Position numbers and translations under genes: made by a program. From the NCBI GenBank assembly GCA_021816455.1, contig JAKAXU010000030.1, positions 1 through 38,047 on the forward strand: a stretch of DNA of 38,047 nt. Direction: 5' to 3'. The notes beneath the pieces were generated by a model. The model did not search any database. It saw only the letters and a list, made by a program, of their open reading frames with translations, and was not told where the DNA came from. Source of the DNA: Acidobacteriota bacterium. GTDB taxonomy: Bacteria > Acidobacteriota > Terriglobia > Terriglobales > Acidobacteriaceae. Shown here piece after piece: positions 17,216-26,554 of this stretch (position 1 is its first letter; every line of letters starts with the position of its first letter).

Positions 17216-18573
17216 GCGGATGCCTCGGCGGAGATTGACTGGCGCAGCAGACGACGCGACCAGTAGGCCAGAAAAATGAATGTGGAAACCGTCCAGAGCG
17301 AAGTGGCGAGCGCGATGCCGGCTACGCCCATGACGCGCATCAGAATCAGATTCAGCACAATGTCGAGCACGAGGTTGATCGCTCCGCAGAGCAGAACCAG
17401 TGAGCTGCGGCGAAGCACAAGCAGGAAGCGATAAAAGACGCGGCTGACAACGAAGAACGGAATTTGCAGGGCAAACATGGACTGAACTGAGGCAACGAGC
17501 TTCGTGTCCTGCGCATGAAAGGCTCCGTGCTGAAAAGCGATGGCTATGATGGGGCGCGAAGCGAAGATCAGCAGAGCGGCAAGCGGAAGCGTGACAAGCG
17601 CCGAGAGCGCGACGTAGCGGCGGAGTATGCTCCGACAACTGCTCCAGTCATGCGCGGCGACGCTCTGGGCGAGATAGGGTGTGATGGCAGTCCCAATGGC
17701 TCCGCCAAGGATGGTCATCAGAACAGCGGAAAATCGGCTGGCCCATGTGAGTGCGGAGACGCTTCCGACGGCAAGCCGGGAAGCCATCACCTGATCGGTA
17801 ATCAAGCCGCCGCAGGCTACGAGGCCACTGAGGAGAATGGTGACGTACTGCGCGATCAGTTGGCGCAGCTCAGGGTAGATGCGAAAAGAGACAGGCGCGA
17901 AGCGCTGTCCACTTCTGACAACCAGAAGAAAGATGACAAGCGACCAGAGAAGCGCGCCGAAAAGATTCCCTGCAACCAGCGACCAGATACCCCACGAACG
18001 CGGAGCTGCAAGCAGCGTGAGAACGATGGCGAGTGGAGTGAGGATCGGTGCCAGCGCAGGCGCGGCGAAGCACTCGGAGGCGTTGAGAACAGCAGCTCCG
18101 TTGGAGGCAAGAGAACAGAAGAGAGCAAAGGGAAGCAGCGCGCGAAAAAGACGGATAGCGAGCGCAAGCGTGGCCGATGGAAGCGGAAAGAGGATTCGGA
18201 AAAAGAGCGGCGCCGCAATGGCCAGAAGCGCAGCAAGCGCGAGGAGAAACAGAAAGCTCAGACTGAGCGCGGAGGTGAGTAGTCGCGCAGCCGGGCCTTC
18301 ACCCCGAGCGGCGCGCAGATGAATGAACGCGGGAACCAACGCCTGATTCATGGATTCGGCGAAGAGATTGACGAGCAGGCCTGGGATGAGCACGGCCAGC
18401 ATAAACGCGTCGATCAGGGCGCCGCGTCCGTAGACTGCGGCGACGAGAAGCTCTTTGCCGGTGGCGACAACTTTGACGAGAACAGTGGCCGCCGTAATCC
18501 ACGAAGCAGCACGAAGAATACGCCCGTTGCGGCGTCCGCGGCGAGAGTCGTCCACCGCTGTCGCGATGGTCAT
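17212..18573 (-). CDS. MurJ/MviN-type lipid-linked glycan flippase
   Basis: A 453-residue integral membrane protein with about 12-14 hydrophobic segments of the MOP superfamily. The N-terminal region around KELLVAAVYGRGALIDAFML and FAESMNQALVPAF resembles MurJ, the lipid II flippase. Within this polysaccharide cluster, and coupled by four-base overlaps to the ligase upstream and the deacetylase downstream, it more likely flips the undecaprenyl-linked repeat unit (a Wzx-like role) than serves as the main cell-wall flippase. That distinction is inference. Confidence 0.82.
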   Translation of the reverse strand: MTIATAVDDSRRGRRNGRILRAASWITAATVLVKVVATGKELLVAAVYGRGALIDAFMLAVLIPGLLVNLFAESMNQALVPAFIHLRAARGEGPAARLLTSALSLSFLFLLALAALLAIAAPLFFRILFPLPSATLALAIRLFRALLPFALFCSLASNGAAVLNASECFAAPALAPILTPLAIVLTLLAAPRSWGIWSLVAGNLFGALLWSLVIFLLVVRSGQRFAPVSFRIYPELRQLIAQYVTILLSGLVACGGLITDQVMASRLAVGSVSALTWASRFSAVLMTILGGAIGTAITPYLAQSVAAHDWSSCRSILRRYVALSALVTLPLAALLIFASRPIIAIAFQHGAFHAQDTKLVASVQSMFALQIPFFVVSRVFYRFLLVLRRSSLVLLCGAINLVLDIVLNLILMRVMGVAGIALATSLWTVSTFIFLAYWSRRLLRQSISAEASA

Positions 18574-19826
18574 GCCAGCTCTGAGGTGGATGGAGTAAAC
18601 GCGCCTGAAAGCTTCTCAGTAACCATTGCAGGGGGTTGCTGAAGTGGGGCAGTTCTGCCAACACGGCGGTGTGGCAGATCTGGATCGACGGCGAAGCGGT
18701 CCAGAAGAGCAAAACAAGCGAAAATCAGCCAGGTCATGCGGTTTTCTTCCACGGAGCCGACATTGGCTGTGACGATCCAGACAAGAAGCACTCCTAGAAA
18801 AGCGATGCGGACCAGCCCGGATCTTCGCAGAATGGCGTGCAGAGCGACGATAAGAATTGCGACCAGAAGTACGGCGGCGACCAATCCACCCATCACGAGC
18901 AGTGCCATGAAAGTATTGTGCGCGGTATCTTCCGCGGACAGACCAGCGGCCAGAGAATAGTTCCCTGCTCCGTAGCCAAACCAGGGTGCGCGAGCGAAGG
19001 CTTGCCCACCGGCAGTCCAGATCGCGAAGCGGTCGTTGAAGTCGAGAGATGCGAACTGGCCAGGGATGGTTGCGAGGCGGGCGAAGGTCTCCGGTGGAAC
19101 CAGAAAAAACGCCGCCGTTGCCAGCGCAGCAAGCAAAAACGAAGCGATGCCAACGGCAGCCCTCTTCCAGCGTGCCAGCAGAAAGAGCGCGACAAGAAAA
19201 GCGACTGTTGCGCCAAGAAAGCCTCCGCGCGAAGCGGTGAGCACTACAGCGAGCAGGCCGAGAGGAAGATAGAGCGCGGCAAGAGCGCGGAAGAAAAGAC
19301 GATCATCTTCGGCAACCAACAGGGCCGCGATCGGAAAGATGAGATCGAGAAATCGCGCAACATCGTTCGGATCCTGGCCGGATGCGGTGAATCGCGCCTG
19401 TTCCGTAGCGACTGCGGCGGCGGCCGAAGTGAAGCCGGAAAGAGTGAGTGCGGCAAGCACAATGGAGCCGAGCAGCAGGGCGCGAAGAAGATTTCGGAAG
19501 TGAGCCGGTGTTTCCAGAAATTCCCAGCCGACCCACACAACCATCATCACCTGAAAATAGGCGCGAATTTTATCCAGTGTGGTCAGCGGGTCAATGGACC
19601 AGAGATACGTCGCGGAAAGATAGAGGAAGAGCGCAAGCACCAGCACAGGAAGCGCACCCGGACCGTTCCAGCGATTGCGCGCTATTGCGGCGGGAATCGC
19701 CACGATCAGCAGTATGGCGCCGACGATGCGTGCGACATTGCCCAGCGGCTCGCCAAGGTCCAGCGCATATTGCCAAGGAACCGCGAATGCGTAAAGCAGA
19801 AGCAGGGCAACTGTGAGGCGCGACAT
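18570..19826 (-). CDS. O-antigen ligase / Wzy-type polymerase family membrane protein
   Basis: A 418-residue multi-pass protein of the Wzy_C/WaaL superfamily, with about ten hydrophobic segments and a large periplasmic loop containing the conserved GYGAGNY and the downstream AHNTFMALLVMGG. Proteins of this type either join lipid-linked polysaccharide to its acceptor or polymerise repeat units; sequence alone does not decide. It starts two bases after the stop of the Wzz-Wza fusion gene and overlaps the flippase start, so export, polymerisation and flipping functions are in one transcript. Confidence 0.82.
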   Translation of the reverse strand: MSRLTVALLLLYAFAVPWQYALDLGEPLGNVARIVGAILLIVAIPAAIARNRWNGPGALPVLVLALFLYLSATYLWSIDPLTTLDKIRAYFQVMMVVWVGWEFLETPAHFRNLLRALLLGSIVLAALTLSGFTSAAAAVATEQARFTASGQDPNDVARFLDLIFPIAALLVAEDDRLFFRALAALYLPLGLLAVVLTASRGGFLGATVAFLVALFLLARWKRAAVGIASFLLAALATAAFFLVPPETFARLATIPGQFASLDFNDRFAIWTAGGQAFARAPWFGYGAGNYSLAAGLSAEDTAHNTFMALLVMGGLVAAVLLVAILIVALHAILRRSGLVRIAFLGVLLVWIVTANVGSVEENRMTWLIFACFALLDRFAVDPDLPHRRVGRTAPLQQPPAMVTEKLSGAFTPSTSELA

Positions 19827-19828
19827 GG

Positions 19829-22414
19829 CTAAAATCTCTGCGAGTAGACGAGGCCGGCGTAGAGTGAGACGCCAATGACGGACTGAATGGCCGCCTCAAG
19901 ACTCTTGTTAACGAGATTCTTCGCAGTACTATCAGGCACGAAGAGGATGTCGCGATCATGAACCGGAAGATCGGGGTCCTGGCCATGGATCATACGCTTG
20001 AGATTCAGCGTCGTCAGAGTGCGTCCTCCTTTCTGGTTGCGGATCAGAATGGCTTTTGTGGAAACGGCATTCGGAGTCGCCCCCCACGCAAGAGAAAGTG
20101 CCTGAACGACGGTAAGGCCCTGCGTGGGATCGACGGCGAAACCGCCCGGGCGAACAACATCTCCGATAACGTAGACGAGGCCTGCGCGGCTGACTTGTAC
20201 AGTGTCGCCTGGCTCCAACTCGGGATTGTGATCGGTCTTCGCGTCTGTACCGGAGGGATCGAGGATCACGTTGTGCGGCGTCTGAGGCGAATCGCGGTGA
20301 TAGATACTCACAAGGCGGCCCGCAGTGGGCGTCAGTCCGGAGGCAGCTGAGATGAGATCGAGCAGGCGATGATGCATGGCATAGGGATAGACTCCGGGAC
20401 GGGCAACTTCGCCAAGCACACTGACATCCTGACCGGCCGCGTTGGTGATCAGGACGGCGGCCTGAGGATGGACGAGCATCCCGTCAGCGATGAGTGCCTT
20501 GTCGATGGCTTGCCCCGCCCGGCTCTCGCTGAGGCCTGCCAGGTAAATCGACCCGATAAGCGGAAGCTCAATCGAACCATCGGTGGCGACGCGGACAGTG
20601 GAGTGAAATTCAGGGTCGTGAAACTCGCTGACGTCGAGAAAATCGCCCGCATGAATCGGAAGCGCGATGGGTGTGCCAAGCACCGCGGTGCTCTGACTGA
20701 GCGGAGAGAGAGGGTTGCTCTTTGAAGAGGAACCAATCGCTTCCGGAGTCCAAATCGGTGGCGCGGTTTTAGGATTGGGCGGAGGAATGGCTGGTGCATC
20801 CTTCGGCGGCTCCGGAACGACGCCGGTTGGAACACCCGACGTACTCGGCATCGGTGCCTGCGCGCGCGCAGCGGGAACTGCAAGAGCCACCAAGCCGAGC
20901 AGCAGAATCAGCGCAGCGGCACGCGAAACTGATGGCGAAGACGCCTCGATCAGCAACACTCCACCGAGCGCGATCCAAAGGCTGCAAACCAATGTAATGG
21001 CGAGATATAAGGGGAGGTTGGGCGCGGTCGGCTTAAACGGTACGCGAGCCGGATCGACGACCATGATGGATGCCGCATGCGCACCGGCGTTCAGCCGCGC
21101 TTCGCGGATCTTCGCATCGAGACGCGTAATCAGCTCATGGTTGGCCAGCACGCGGGAACGCAGGACAGCATCCTGCAAGGTGAGACTGTTGCATTGCAGG
21201 CTGTCGTTGGTGGCAGCCTGCCACTGTACGCGCAAGCGCTTTTCGCGATCGGCGGATTCTTCCGCGAGGCGACGGAAGCCAGTCAATAAACTGGCATCGA
21301 CTGACTCGATCTGACGATCAAGCTCCTGGATCGAGCGCAGCAGTTCTACAACCTGAGGAAAGTTGGGACCGTGCTCGGCGCGCCACTGTGCAAGCTCTGT
21401 GGCCAGTTCGCTGTGCCGAGTTTCCAGTTGAAGCGCCAGCGAGGCACCACTCGAACCCATGATCGCTTGATAGGCAGGATTGGCGGCAAGCACCTGTTCC
21501 GGATCGCCGTTACGCGCTTCCTGATACATCGCTTCCCGCTCAATCCGGTCGCCCTCGGCGACGGCAAGCTGGCGGCCCAGATCATCGACCTGCTGTTCAG
21601 CCGGGTCGCGGGCAATTTCAATGGAGACCCCGCTGGCCAGTGTCTGCTCGGATGTGAGTATGCCGTGTTGCTTTTCAAAATCTGCGAGCGTTTTTTCGTT
21701 TGCTGCGGCTTCCCGGTTCAGGCTGTCGAGCTGCGTCTGAAGCCAGTCCGCAGCGCGGGCCGTGGTGTCGAGCCGCATCCGGGTCTCTTCGTCAATCTCG
21801 TCGGCAATCAGACGATTGGCGACCTGAGCCGAGAGGGCAGCATTACGGCAGCGGAAACCTACCTGTATGAGCAGGGTTCGTGGTAAAGCGAGCACGTGCA
21901 GATTGTTGCGGAAGCGATCGATCAGATAATTCTCCGCCTCTGGCCCCGCGGTGTCGAGATTGAGATGCGGAAAGCGGGTGGCACAGCGCGGACAGAAGGC
22001 AGGATTGCGGTCCAGTTGCAGTTCCCGAATAGCACGCCAGGCCAGCCGCTCGCCGCGCAGGACATCCACGACGGTTTCAAGTTGCAGCGGAGCGCTGAGA
22101 ATCGACGCAGGAACAATGGCCTCTGTCGCGGCAAGACTTACCGATGTGTTGTTCTGCATGCCGAGCGAGACCAGAGCCTGCGCCTCATACTGGTTGGGCG
22201 CAACAAGGCAGTACACCAGGCAGAGAGCCAACAGCGAACCCACGGTGAGAAAAAAGAACCGGCGGCGGCGGTGGATGAGAGCGAGAATGCTGCGCATGGA
22301 GTCGGCCGCCTCAGGGACAGCTGTAGATGCGGCGGCAATCTTACCGGGATCGGAACGATGCTCCGTCACAGCCGGGGAACCTCTGGCAGGTGAATGAAAA
22401 CCTGCAGCAAGCAT
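19829..22414 (-). CDS. Wzz-like chain-length / Wza-like polysaccharide export fusion protein
   Basis: One uninterrupted protein of 861 residues (ATG 22414; an upstream TTG at 22441 or an ATG at 22297 are alternatives). Residues 53-73 and 467-491 are membrane helices bracketing a periplasmic coiled-coil Wzz/GNVR domain ending in the usual Pro-rich VPFKPTAPNLPLYL. Normally Wzz stops or continues into a tyrosine kinase. Here it runs into a second hydrophobic stretch (497-518) ending AARAQA, which looks like a secretory signal peptide, then a Pro-rich linker (522-580), a polysaccharide export domain with a typical start (AGDFLDVSEFHDPEF, near 590) and two SLBB domains (about 661-820). The product would tie the inner-membrane co-polymerase to the outer-membrane conduit. 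No tyrosine kinase domain is present. Confidence 0.85.
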   Translation of the reverse strand: MLAAGFHSPARGSPAVTEHRSDPGKIAAASTAVPEAADSMRSILALIHRRRRFFFLTVGSLLALCLVYCLVAPNQYEAQALVSLGMQNNTSVSLAATEAIVPASILSAPLQLETVVDVLRGERLAWRAIRELQLDRNPAFCPRCATRFPHLNLDTAGPEAENYLIDRFRNNLHVLALPRTLLIQVGFRCRNAALSAQVANRLIADEIDEETRMRLDTTARAADWLQTQLDSLNREAAANEKTLADFEKQHGILTSEQTLASGVSIEIARDPAEQQVDDLGRQLAVAEGDRIEREAMYQEARNGDPEQVLAANPAYQAIMGSSGASLALQLETRHSELATELAQWRAEHGPNFPQVVELLRSIQELDRQIESVDASLLTGFRRLAEESADREKRLRVQWQAATNDSLQCNSLTLQDAVLRSRVLANHELITRLDAKIREARLNAGAHAASIMVVDPARVPFKPTAPNLPLYLAITLVCSLWIALGGVLLIEASSPSVSRAAALILLLGLVALAVPAARAQAPMPSTSGVPTGVVPEPPKDAPAIPPPNPKTAPPIWTPEAIGSSSKSNPLSPLSQSTAVLGTPIALPIHAGDFLDVSEFHDPEFHSTVRVATDGSIELPLIGSIYLAGLSESRAGQAIDKALIADGMLVHPQAAVLITNAAGQDVSVLGEVARPGVYPYAMHHRLLDLISAASGLTPTAGRLVSIYHRDSPQTPHNVILDPSGTDAKTDHNPELEPGDTVQVSRAGLVYVIGDVVRPGGFAVDPTQGLTVVQALSLAWGATPNAVSTKAILIRNQKGGRTLTTLNLKRMIHGQDPDLPVHDRDILFVPDSTAKNLVNKSLEAAIQSVIGVSLYAGLVYSQRF

Positions 22415-22492
22415 ACATGGAGTCCACAGAAGACTGCGCAATTTCGAGCGGAAACTGAAAACCAGGCCCCTCGCGGAATGGCGGAGACAGTT

Positions 22493-23434
22493 TTAATCGC
22501 GCAACGTGCGATACCACTCGACCGTACGGCGCAGTCCTTCGCGAAAATTGACACCCGGCCGATAGCCCAGCAGCTTGTCCGCCAGGGAAATATCGGCCAG
22601 GGAATGGCGAATATCGCCCGTTCGCGGTTCGGCGTAATGTACAGGGCCGTCATACCCCGTCAACTCACGCAACAGAGCAACCACCTGATTCAGCGTGATC
22701 CGTTCTCCCGTGGCAAGATTCATCACCTGGCCGCTGACCAATTGCGCATCCGCATGCGCGGCAAGCAGGTTTCCTTCCACGGTGTTCTCAATGAAGGTAA
22801 AGTCGCGGCTCTGTTCTCCGTCGCCGTGAATCACAGGCGACTCCCCGGCCAGCATCCGACGGCAGAAGACAGCCAGAACTCCGGAGTACTGCGAGGTTGG
22901 GTCCTGATAGGGCCCGAAGACGTTGAAGTAACGCAGGCAGACAGTCTCCAGGCCGTAGACGCGGGCAAAGGAGCGCATGTAGTACTCGCCCGTGAGCTTA
23001 GCCACGGCATAGGGAGAGATCGGATTTGGAAGCATCTTCTCATGCTTAGGCAGGGTGGGCGTGTCACCGTAAGCCGAGGACGAAGCGGCATAGACGACGC
23101 GGCGAACCCCGGCGGCGCGCGCAGCGAGCAGCAGTTGCAGTGTCGCATCAACACAGGCAATGTTGGTACTGAGTGGATCTGAGACAGAGCGCGGCACCGA
23201 CGGAAGTGCGGCCTCGTGAAAGATGATCTCCACCCCGGCGCAAGCGCGTGCAGCAATGGCAGGGTCGGCAAGATCGCCTTCCAGGAACTCCATTGCCTCC
23301 AGGCCTGCCAGGTTATGCACTTTGCCGGTTACGAAGTTGTCCACCCCGCGGACGGACTCACCACGGGACAGCAAAGCTGCGGCCAGCGAACGACCGATGA
23401 AGCCGGCGGCGCCGGTAACGAGGTAACGAGGCAA
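22493..23434 (-). CDS. NAD-dependent UDP-sugar epimerase (SDR family)
   Basis: A 313-residue extended SDR enzyme. The TTG at 23434 is chosen because a GGAG lies eight bases upstream and it gives the normal N-terminus, ending at the Rossmann motif GAAGFIGRSLAAAL. The active site has Ser in YAASSSAYGD and the Tyr-x3-Lys pair in SPYAVAKLTGEYY. Resemblance is to UDP-N-acetylglucosamine 4-epimerases of the WbpP/TviC kind, which supply GalNAc-type sugars to surface glycans. It heads the minus-strand export operon and is divergent from the UDP-sugar dehydrogenase, its likely pathway partner. Confidence 0.85.
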   Translation of the reverse strand: MPRYLVTGAAGFIGRSLAAALLSRGESVRGVDNFVTGKVHNLAGLEAMEFLEGDLADPAIAARACAGVEIIFHEAALPSVPRSVSDPLSTNIACVDATLQLLLAARAAGVRRVVYAASSSAYGDTPTLPKHEKMLPNPISPYAVAKLTGEYYMRSFARVYGLETVCLRYFNVFGPYQDPTSQYSGVLAVFCRRMLAGESPVIHGDGEQSRDFTFIENTVEGNLLAAHADAQLVSGQVMNLATGERITLNQVVALLRELTGYDGPVHYAEPRTGDIRHSLADISLADKLLGYRPGVNFREGLRRTVEWYRTLRD

Positions 23435-23536
23435 ACTGGGGCTCCGAAAAGCAGTTTCAAACCGGCACAATGGCCTGAACTAGAATACATTCCCCAAGCA
23501 CAAACAATGGCTATAAAGCTCCCTTCGGAGGCTATA

Positions 23537-24907
23537 ATGCGGGAGATGGCAAACCAGACAACCAACAGGGCCGCGCTTGATGCGCTGCTGGAAAAGATGC
23601 GCCGACGCGAGGCCAGAATTGGCATCGTAGGCATGGGCTATGTGGGACTACCTCTTTCCCTGCTGTTCAGCGAACAGGGCTTCGCTGTGACAGGATTCGA
23701 TATTGAGGCTTCCAAGGTAGCAGCTCTCAATCATGGCGAGTCGTACATCGTACGCATCTCGGCTGAATCCATTCAACAGGCCCGGAAGTCGGGATTTCGC
23801 GCAACGACGGATTACTCCGAAGTGGCAAAGATGGATGCGATGATCCTGTGCGTTCCCACGCCGCTGAACGAGTATCACGAGCCGGACCTGAGCTACGTGA
23901 CGGGTACCGTGGAGGCTCTGGCGCCGTATCTGCAACCCAATCAACTGGTGGTGCTCGAAAGCACGACATACCCCGGCACAACCGACGAGGAAGTGGCTCC
24001 TCGGCTGGAAAAGGGTAATCGGCTAGGACTGCGCGTGGCGCGCACCTGGGAAGATTCCGAACGTCCAAGCGTGCATCTGGCCTTTTCGCCTGAGCGCGAA
24101 GATCCGGGCAATGAAACCGTGGCCCGCGCCGACATTCCGAAGGTGATCGGCGGATGTGGACCTGTTGCTCAGGAGTTGGGCACGGCTCTTTACGGAAGCA
24201 TCTTCCGCCGGGTGGTTCCGGTCAGCTCGCCTGCAGTGGCGGAGATGACCAAACTGCTGGAAAACATCTACCGCTGCGTGAATATCGCCCTGGTGAATGA
24301 GCTGAAGCAACTTGCGATGCGGATGGGCATCGATATTCACGAAGTCATTGAAGCGGCAAAGACCAAGCCCTTCGGGTTCCAGGCGTTTTATCCTGGACCG
24401 GGCCTCGGCGGACACTGCATTCCCATCGATCCCTTCTATCTGTCATGGAAAGCCAAGCAGTTCGATTTTCACACGCGGTTCATCGAACTGGCCGGCGAGG
24501 TGAATACGGCTATGCCGTACTTTGTGATCGACCAGATCGCAGCCGGCCTCAACGAGCATGCCAAGCCGATCAAGGGGTCGCGCATTCTGGTGCTGGGCCT
24601 GGCCTACAAGCGCGATATCGACGACCTGCGCGAATCCCCGTCGCTGACCATCATCGAGTTGCTGCGACAGCGCGGAGCCGAGGTTGCTTATAACGATCCG
24701 TATTTCGCGCGCGTCGGTCAAGGACGCCACTATGCGCTGAATATGACAAATACGCCGCTTGAAAATCTCGCGCAGTACGATGCGGTGGTGATTGTCACCG
24801 ATCACACAAGCTACGATTACGCCGCGATCGTGAACCAGTCGCAACTGGTGATCGATACGAGAAACGCGACAAAGGGAATCCTTTCGGAGAAGATCGTCCG
24901 CTGTTGA
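23537..24907 (+). CDS. UDP-N-acetyl-D-hexosamine / UDP-sugar 6-dehydrogenase
   Basis: A 456-residue nucleotide-sugar dehydrogenase that oxidises C6 twice to give a UDP-uronic acid. The NAD-binding motif is GIVGMGYVGLPLSLLF, the catalytic cysteine is in GPGLGGHCIPIDPFYL, and the C-terminal UDP-binding domain includes LGLAYKRDIDDLRESP. These match WecC/WbpA/TviB-type enzymes more than UDP-glucose dehydrogenase. The ATG at 23537 has GGAGG five bases upstream; ATG 23546 is the alternative. Together with the epimerase it suggests a hexosaminuronic acid in the polysaccharide. Promoter hexamers for it were not resolved; a TATAAT at 23533 lies too close to the start codon to judge. Confidence 0.88.
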   Translation: MREMANQTTNRAALDALLEKMRRREARIGIVGMGYVGLPLSLLFSEQGFAVTGFDIEASKVAALNHGESYIVRISAESIQQARKSGFRATTDYSEVAKMDAMILCVPTPLNEYHEPDLSYVTGTVEALAPYLQPNQLVVLESTTYPGTTDEEVAPRLEKGNRLGLRVARTWEDSERPSVHLAFSPEREDPGNETVARADIPKVIGGCGPVAQELGTALYGSIFRRVVPVSSPAVAEMTKLLENIYRCVNIALVNELKQLAMRMGIDIHEVIEAAKTKPFGFQAFYPGPGLGGHCIPIDPFYLSWKAKQFDFHTRFIELAGEVNTAMPYFVIDQIAAGLNEHAKPIKGSRILVLGLAYKRDIDDLRESPSLTIIELLRQRGAEVAYNDPYFARVGQGRHYALNMTNTPLENLAQYDAVVIVTDHTSYDYAAIVNQSQLVIDTRNATKGILSEKIVRC

Positions 24908-24912
24908 GTAAA

Positions 24913-24950
24913 GAAAGGGATTTTCGCGCCACCGCGCAAAAATCCCTTTC
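24913..24950. terminator. Bidirectional intrinsic terminator between convergent genes
   Basis: A perfect 12-bp stem (24913-24924 with 24939-24950), extended by four further pairs after one C/A mismatch, closes on a four-base loop. It lies six bases past the dehydrogenase stop and just before the stop of the convergent P-loop gene. The outer stem is AAAG/CTTT rich and supplies short T-runs on both strands, so it can end transcription from both sides. Confidence 0.8.
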
Positions 24951-24956
24951 ATGCTC

Positions 24957-25520
24957 CTAGGATGCATCCACGGAGTAAAAAAAAGTCGCCAGGCAGGGGT
25001 GAAGCGACGCAGCGAGCGCAGCAGGATCGGGCTGAGAAAAGACACACAGACCAGACGGAATGACCGACGCAGCGGCAGGCACCGAAGCTCCGGTGAGCAC
25101 GAGCACATCCGCTTCCATCAGACGATCCACAAAGCCTGGCTTCCAGAGTGCAGCGTCAGGCGGCGCAATCACCAGACGCAGCAACGGCCATCTAAGACCG
25201 GATAAAGTCTGGCCGGACTCAATCAGAACTACGTCGGCGCGATCGGCGTATGAGCTGAGAAACGAGGTCGTGAGGGGCGCATTCCTCAGGTGCGCCTCAA
25301 CTGCCCCAGCATCCAGAAAACGATCTGTATCTTTACTGTCCTTGCGCAGATGTACAGGCAGAGCAACCGAAACAGGCCCGGCATGGAACTCGTCATGAAA
25401 GGTGTGCAGTGTCACCTTTACTGCTGCCCAGCGAAGAGAGGGAAATGCTGCGATGACCGCACAGCCAAATGTGGTTTTGCCGGAGTCGCGACCGCTGCCG
25501 GATATCTGGAGAATCTTCAT
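24957..25520 (-). CDS. Small P-loop NTPase, MobB-like, function unknown
   Basis: A 187-residue protein with a Walker A loop at the very start ([12 protein letters not shown], residues 8-19), a Walker-B-like strand ADVVLIESG and a segment TDRFLDAGA. The plan recalls MobB-type GTP-binding proteins of molybdenum cofactor synthesis and dethiobiotin-synthetase-like folds, but neither assignment is secure and no cofactor gene is nearby. Its ATG overlaps the lpxD stop (ATGA), so it is co-translated with a lipid A gene. The stop lies next to a shared terminator. Confidence 0.6.
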   Translation of the reverse strand: MKILQISGSGRDSGKTTFGCAVIAAFPSLRWAAVKVTLHTFHDEFHAGPVSVALPVHLRKDSKDTDRFLDAGAVEAHLRNAPLTTSFLSSYADRADVVLIESGQTLSGLRWPLLRLVIAPPDAALWKPGFVDRLMEADVLVLTGASVPAAASVIPSGLCVFSQPDPAALAASLHPCLATFFYSVDAS

Positions 25521-26539
25521 TCTTCAGTGCTGCGCGGAGCTTTGCGGGCAAGGCGTGTGAGCGTGGCAAGTTCGCGTAGGTACTGACGCAAAGGACGCAC
25601 AGGCGTGCCCCAGAGGACCGTACCGGTCGTGGTGACGGTCTTGCCGGAGAGCACGCCGGCCTGGCCGCCCAGAATGACTCCCGGCCCAATCCTGACGTGG
25701 TCCCCGACTCCAACCTGACCGGCGAGAATTGCCCCGTCGCCGATGACTGAGGAGCCGGAGACGCCGCACAAAGACGCCATCACGACATCCTCGCCAATGG
25801 TGCAGTTGTGACCGATGTGAACCAGATTGTCGAGCTTGACGCCGCGCCCGATCCGCGTGACGTCGAGCGCGCCGCGATCGATCGTCGTGTTGGCACCGAT
25901 CTCGACATCGTCTTCAATGACGAGCTTGCCCTGTTGAGGAAACTGCGTGTATCGGCCGGTTTGCCGGTCGCGCACATAGCCAAAGCCGTCGGCACCGAGC
26001 ACAGCTCCGGCGTGGACGATGACACGGTCGCCAAGAGTTGTCCCGGAGTAGACAACGACGCGCGGAAACAGATGACACTCCGCACCCACCGTGACACCCG
26101 GCTGCAGAACTGTGCCGGCCTCAATCCTGGTGTGCGCCCCGATTTGAACACCTGAACCAATCACCGCGCACGGTCCAATCGTCACTTCTTCTGCAATCCG
26201 GGCATCCGTAGCGACAACGGCAGCCGGATGAATGCCTTCCACCGGCAGAAGAGAACGCAGCAGCTGCGCGGCACGGGCAAACCAGAGACGCGGCTGATCA
26301 CAGGCGACGATAGCCGTTGCAGCGAAAGGAGCCGATGGGACAATCCCCCGTGGAATCACGATCAGCCCAGGCCGAGCGGCCAGCGCCACGGCCAGGGTCG
26401 GCTCGGATTCTGCAAAGAGGATCGACGTCGAACTAGCCTGTTCCGGCTGCGCAGGATGATCGACCGTCCGGGAGAGATCCCCTGCAACCCATGTACCGCC
26501 GAGTTGATCGATCAGATTCGCAATGGTCCAGTTCTTCAT
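25517..26539 (-). CDS. lpxD: UDP-3-O-(3-hydroxyacyl)glucosamine N-acyltransferase
   Basis: Third step of lipid A synthesis: N-acylates UDP-3-O-acylglucosamine with hydroxyacyl-ACP. From the ATG at 26539 it has 340 residues. The N-terminal uridine-binding domain spans about 1-100, followed by a left-handed beta-helix of hexapeptide repeats (about 105-310) and a C-terminal helix. The catalytic histidine is in [13 protein letters not shown] near residue 240. A TTG two codons upstream (26545) has a better spaced AGGAG and could be the true start. It lies only about ten bases after the acyltransferase gene and overlaps the following P-loop gene, instead of being in a classical lpxD-fabZ-lpxA cluster. 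Confidence 0.86.
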   Translation of the reverse strand: MKNWTIANLIDQLGGTWVAGDLSRTVDHPAQPEQASSTSILFAESEPTLAVALAARPGLIVIPRGIVPSAPFAATAIVACDQPRLWFARAAQLLRSLLPVEGIHPAAVVATDARIAEEVTIGPCAVIGSGVQIGAHTRIEAGTVLQPGVTVGAECHLFPRVVVYSGTTLGDRVIVHAGAVLGADGFGYVRDRQTGRYTQFPQQGKLVIEDDVEIGANTTIDRGALDVTRIGRGVKLDNLVHIGHNCTIGEDVVMASLCGVSGSSVIGDGAILAGQVGVGDHVRIGPGVILGGQAGVLSGKTVTTTGTVLWGTPVRPLRQYLRELATLTRLARKAPRSTEE

Positions 26540-26554
26540 GGTCAAGAACAGCTC

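Noticed and set aside
18837-19832. 331-codon open frame on the plus strand
   Set aside because: Antisense to the O-antigen ligase; its translation is highly charged and lacks any recognisable motif, a usual mirror of a membrane protein gene.
19829-22414. Tyrosine kinase (BY-kinase) part of the Wzz-like protein
   Set aside because: No Walker A, Walker B or tyrosine-rich tail is present; the C-terminal part is clearly export/SLBB sequence.
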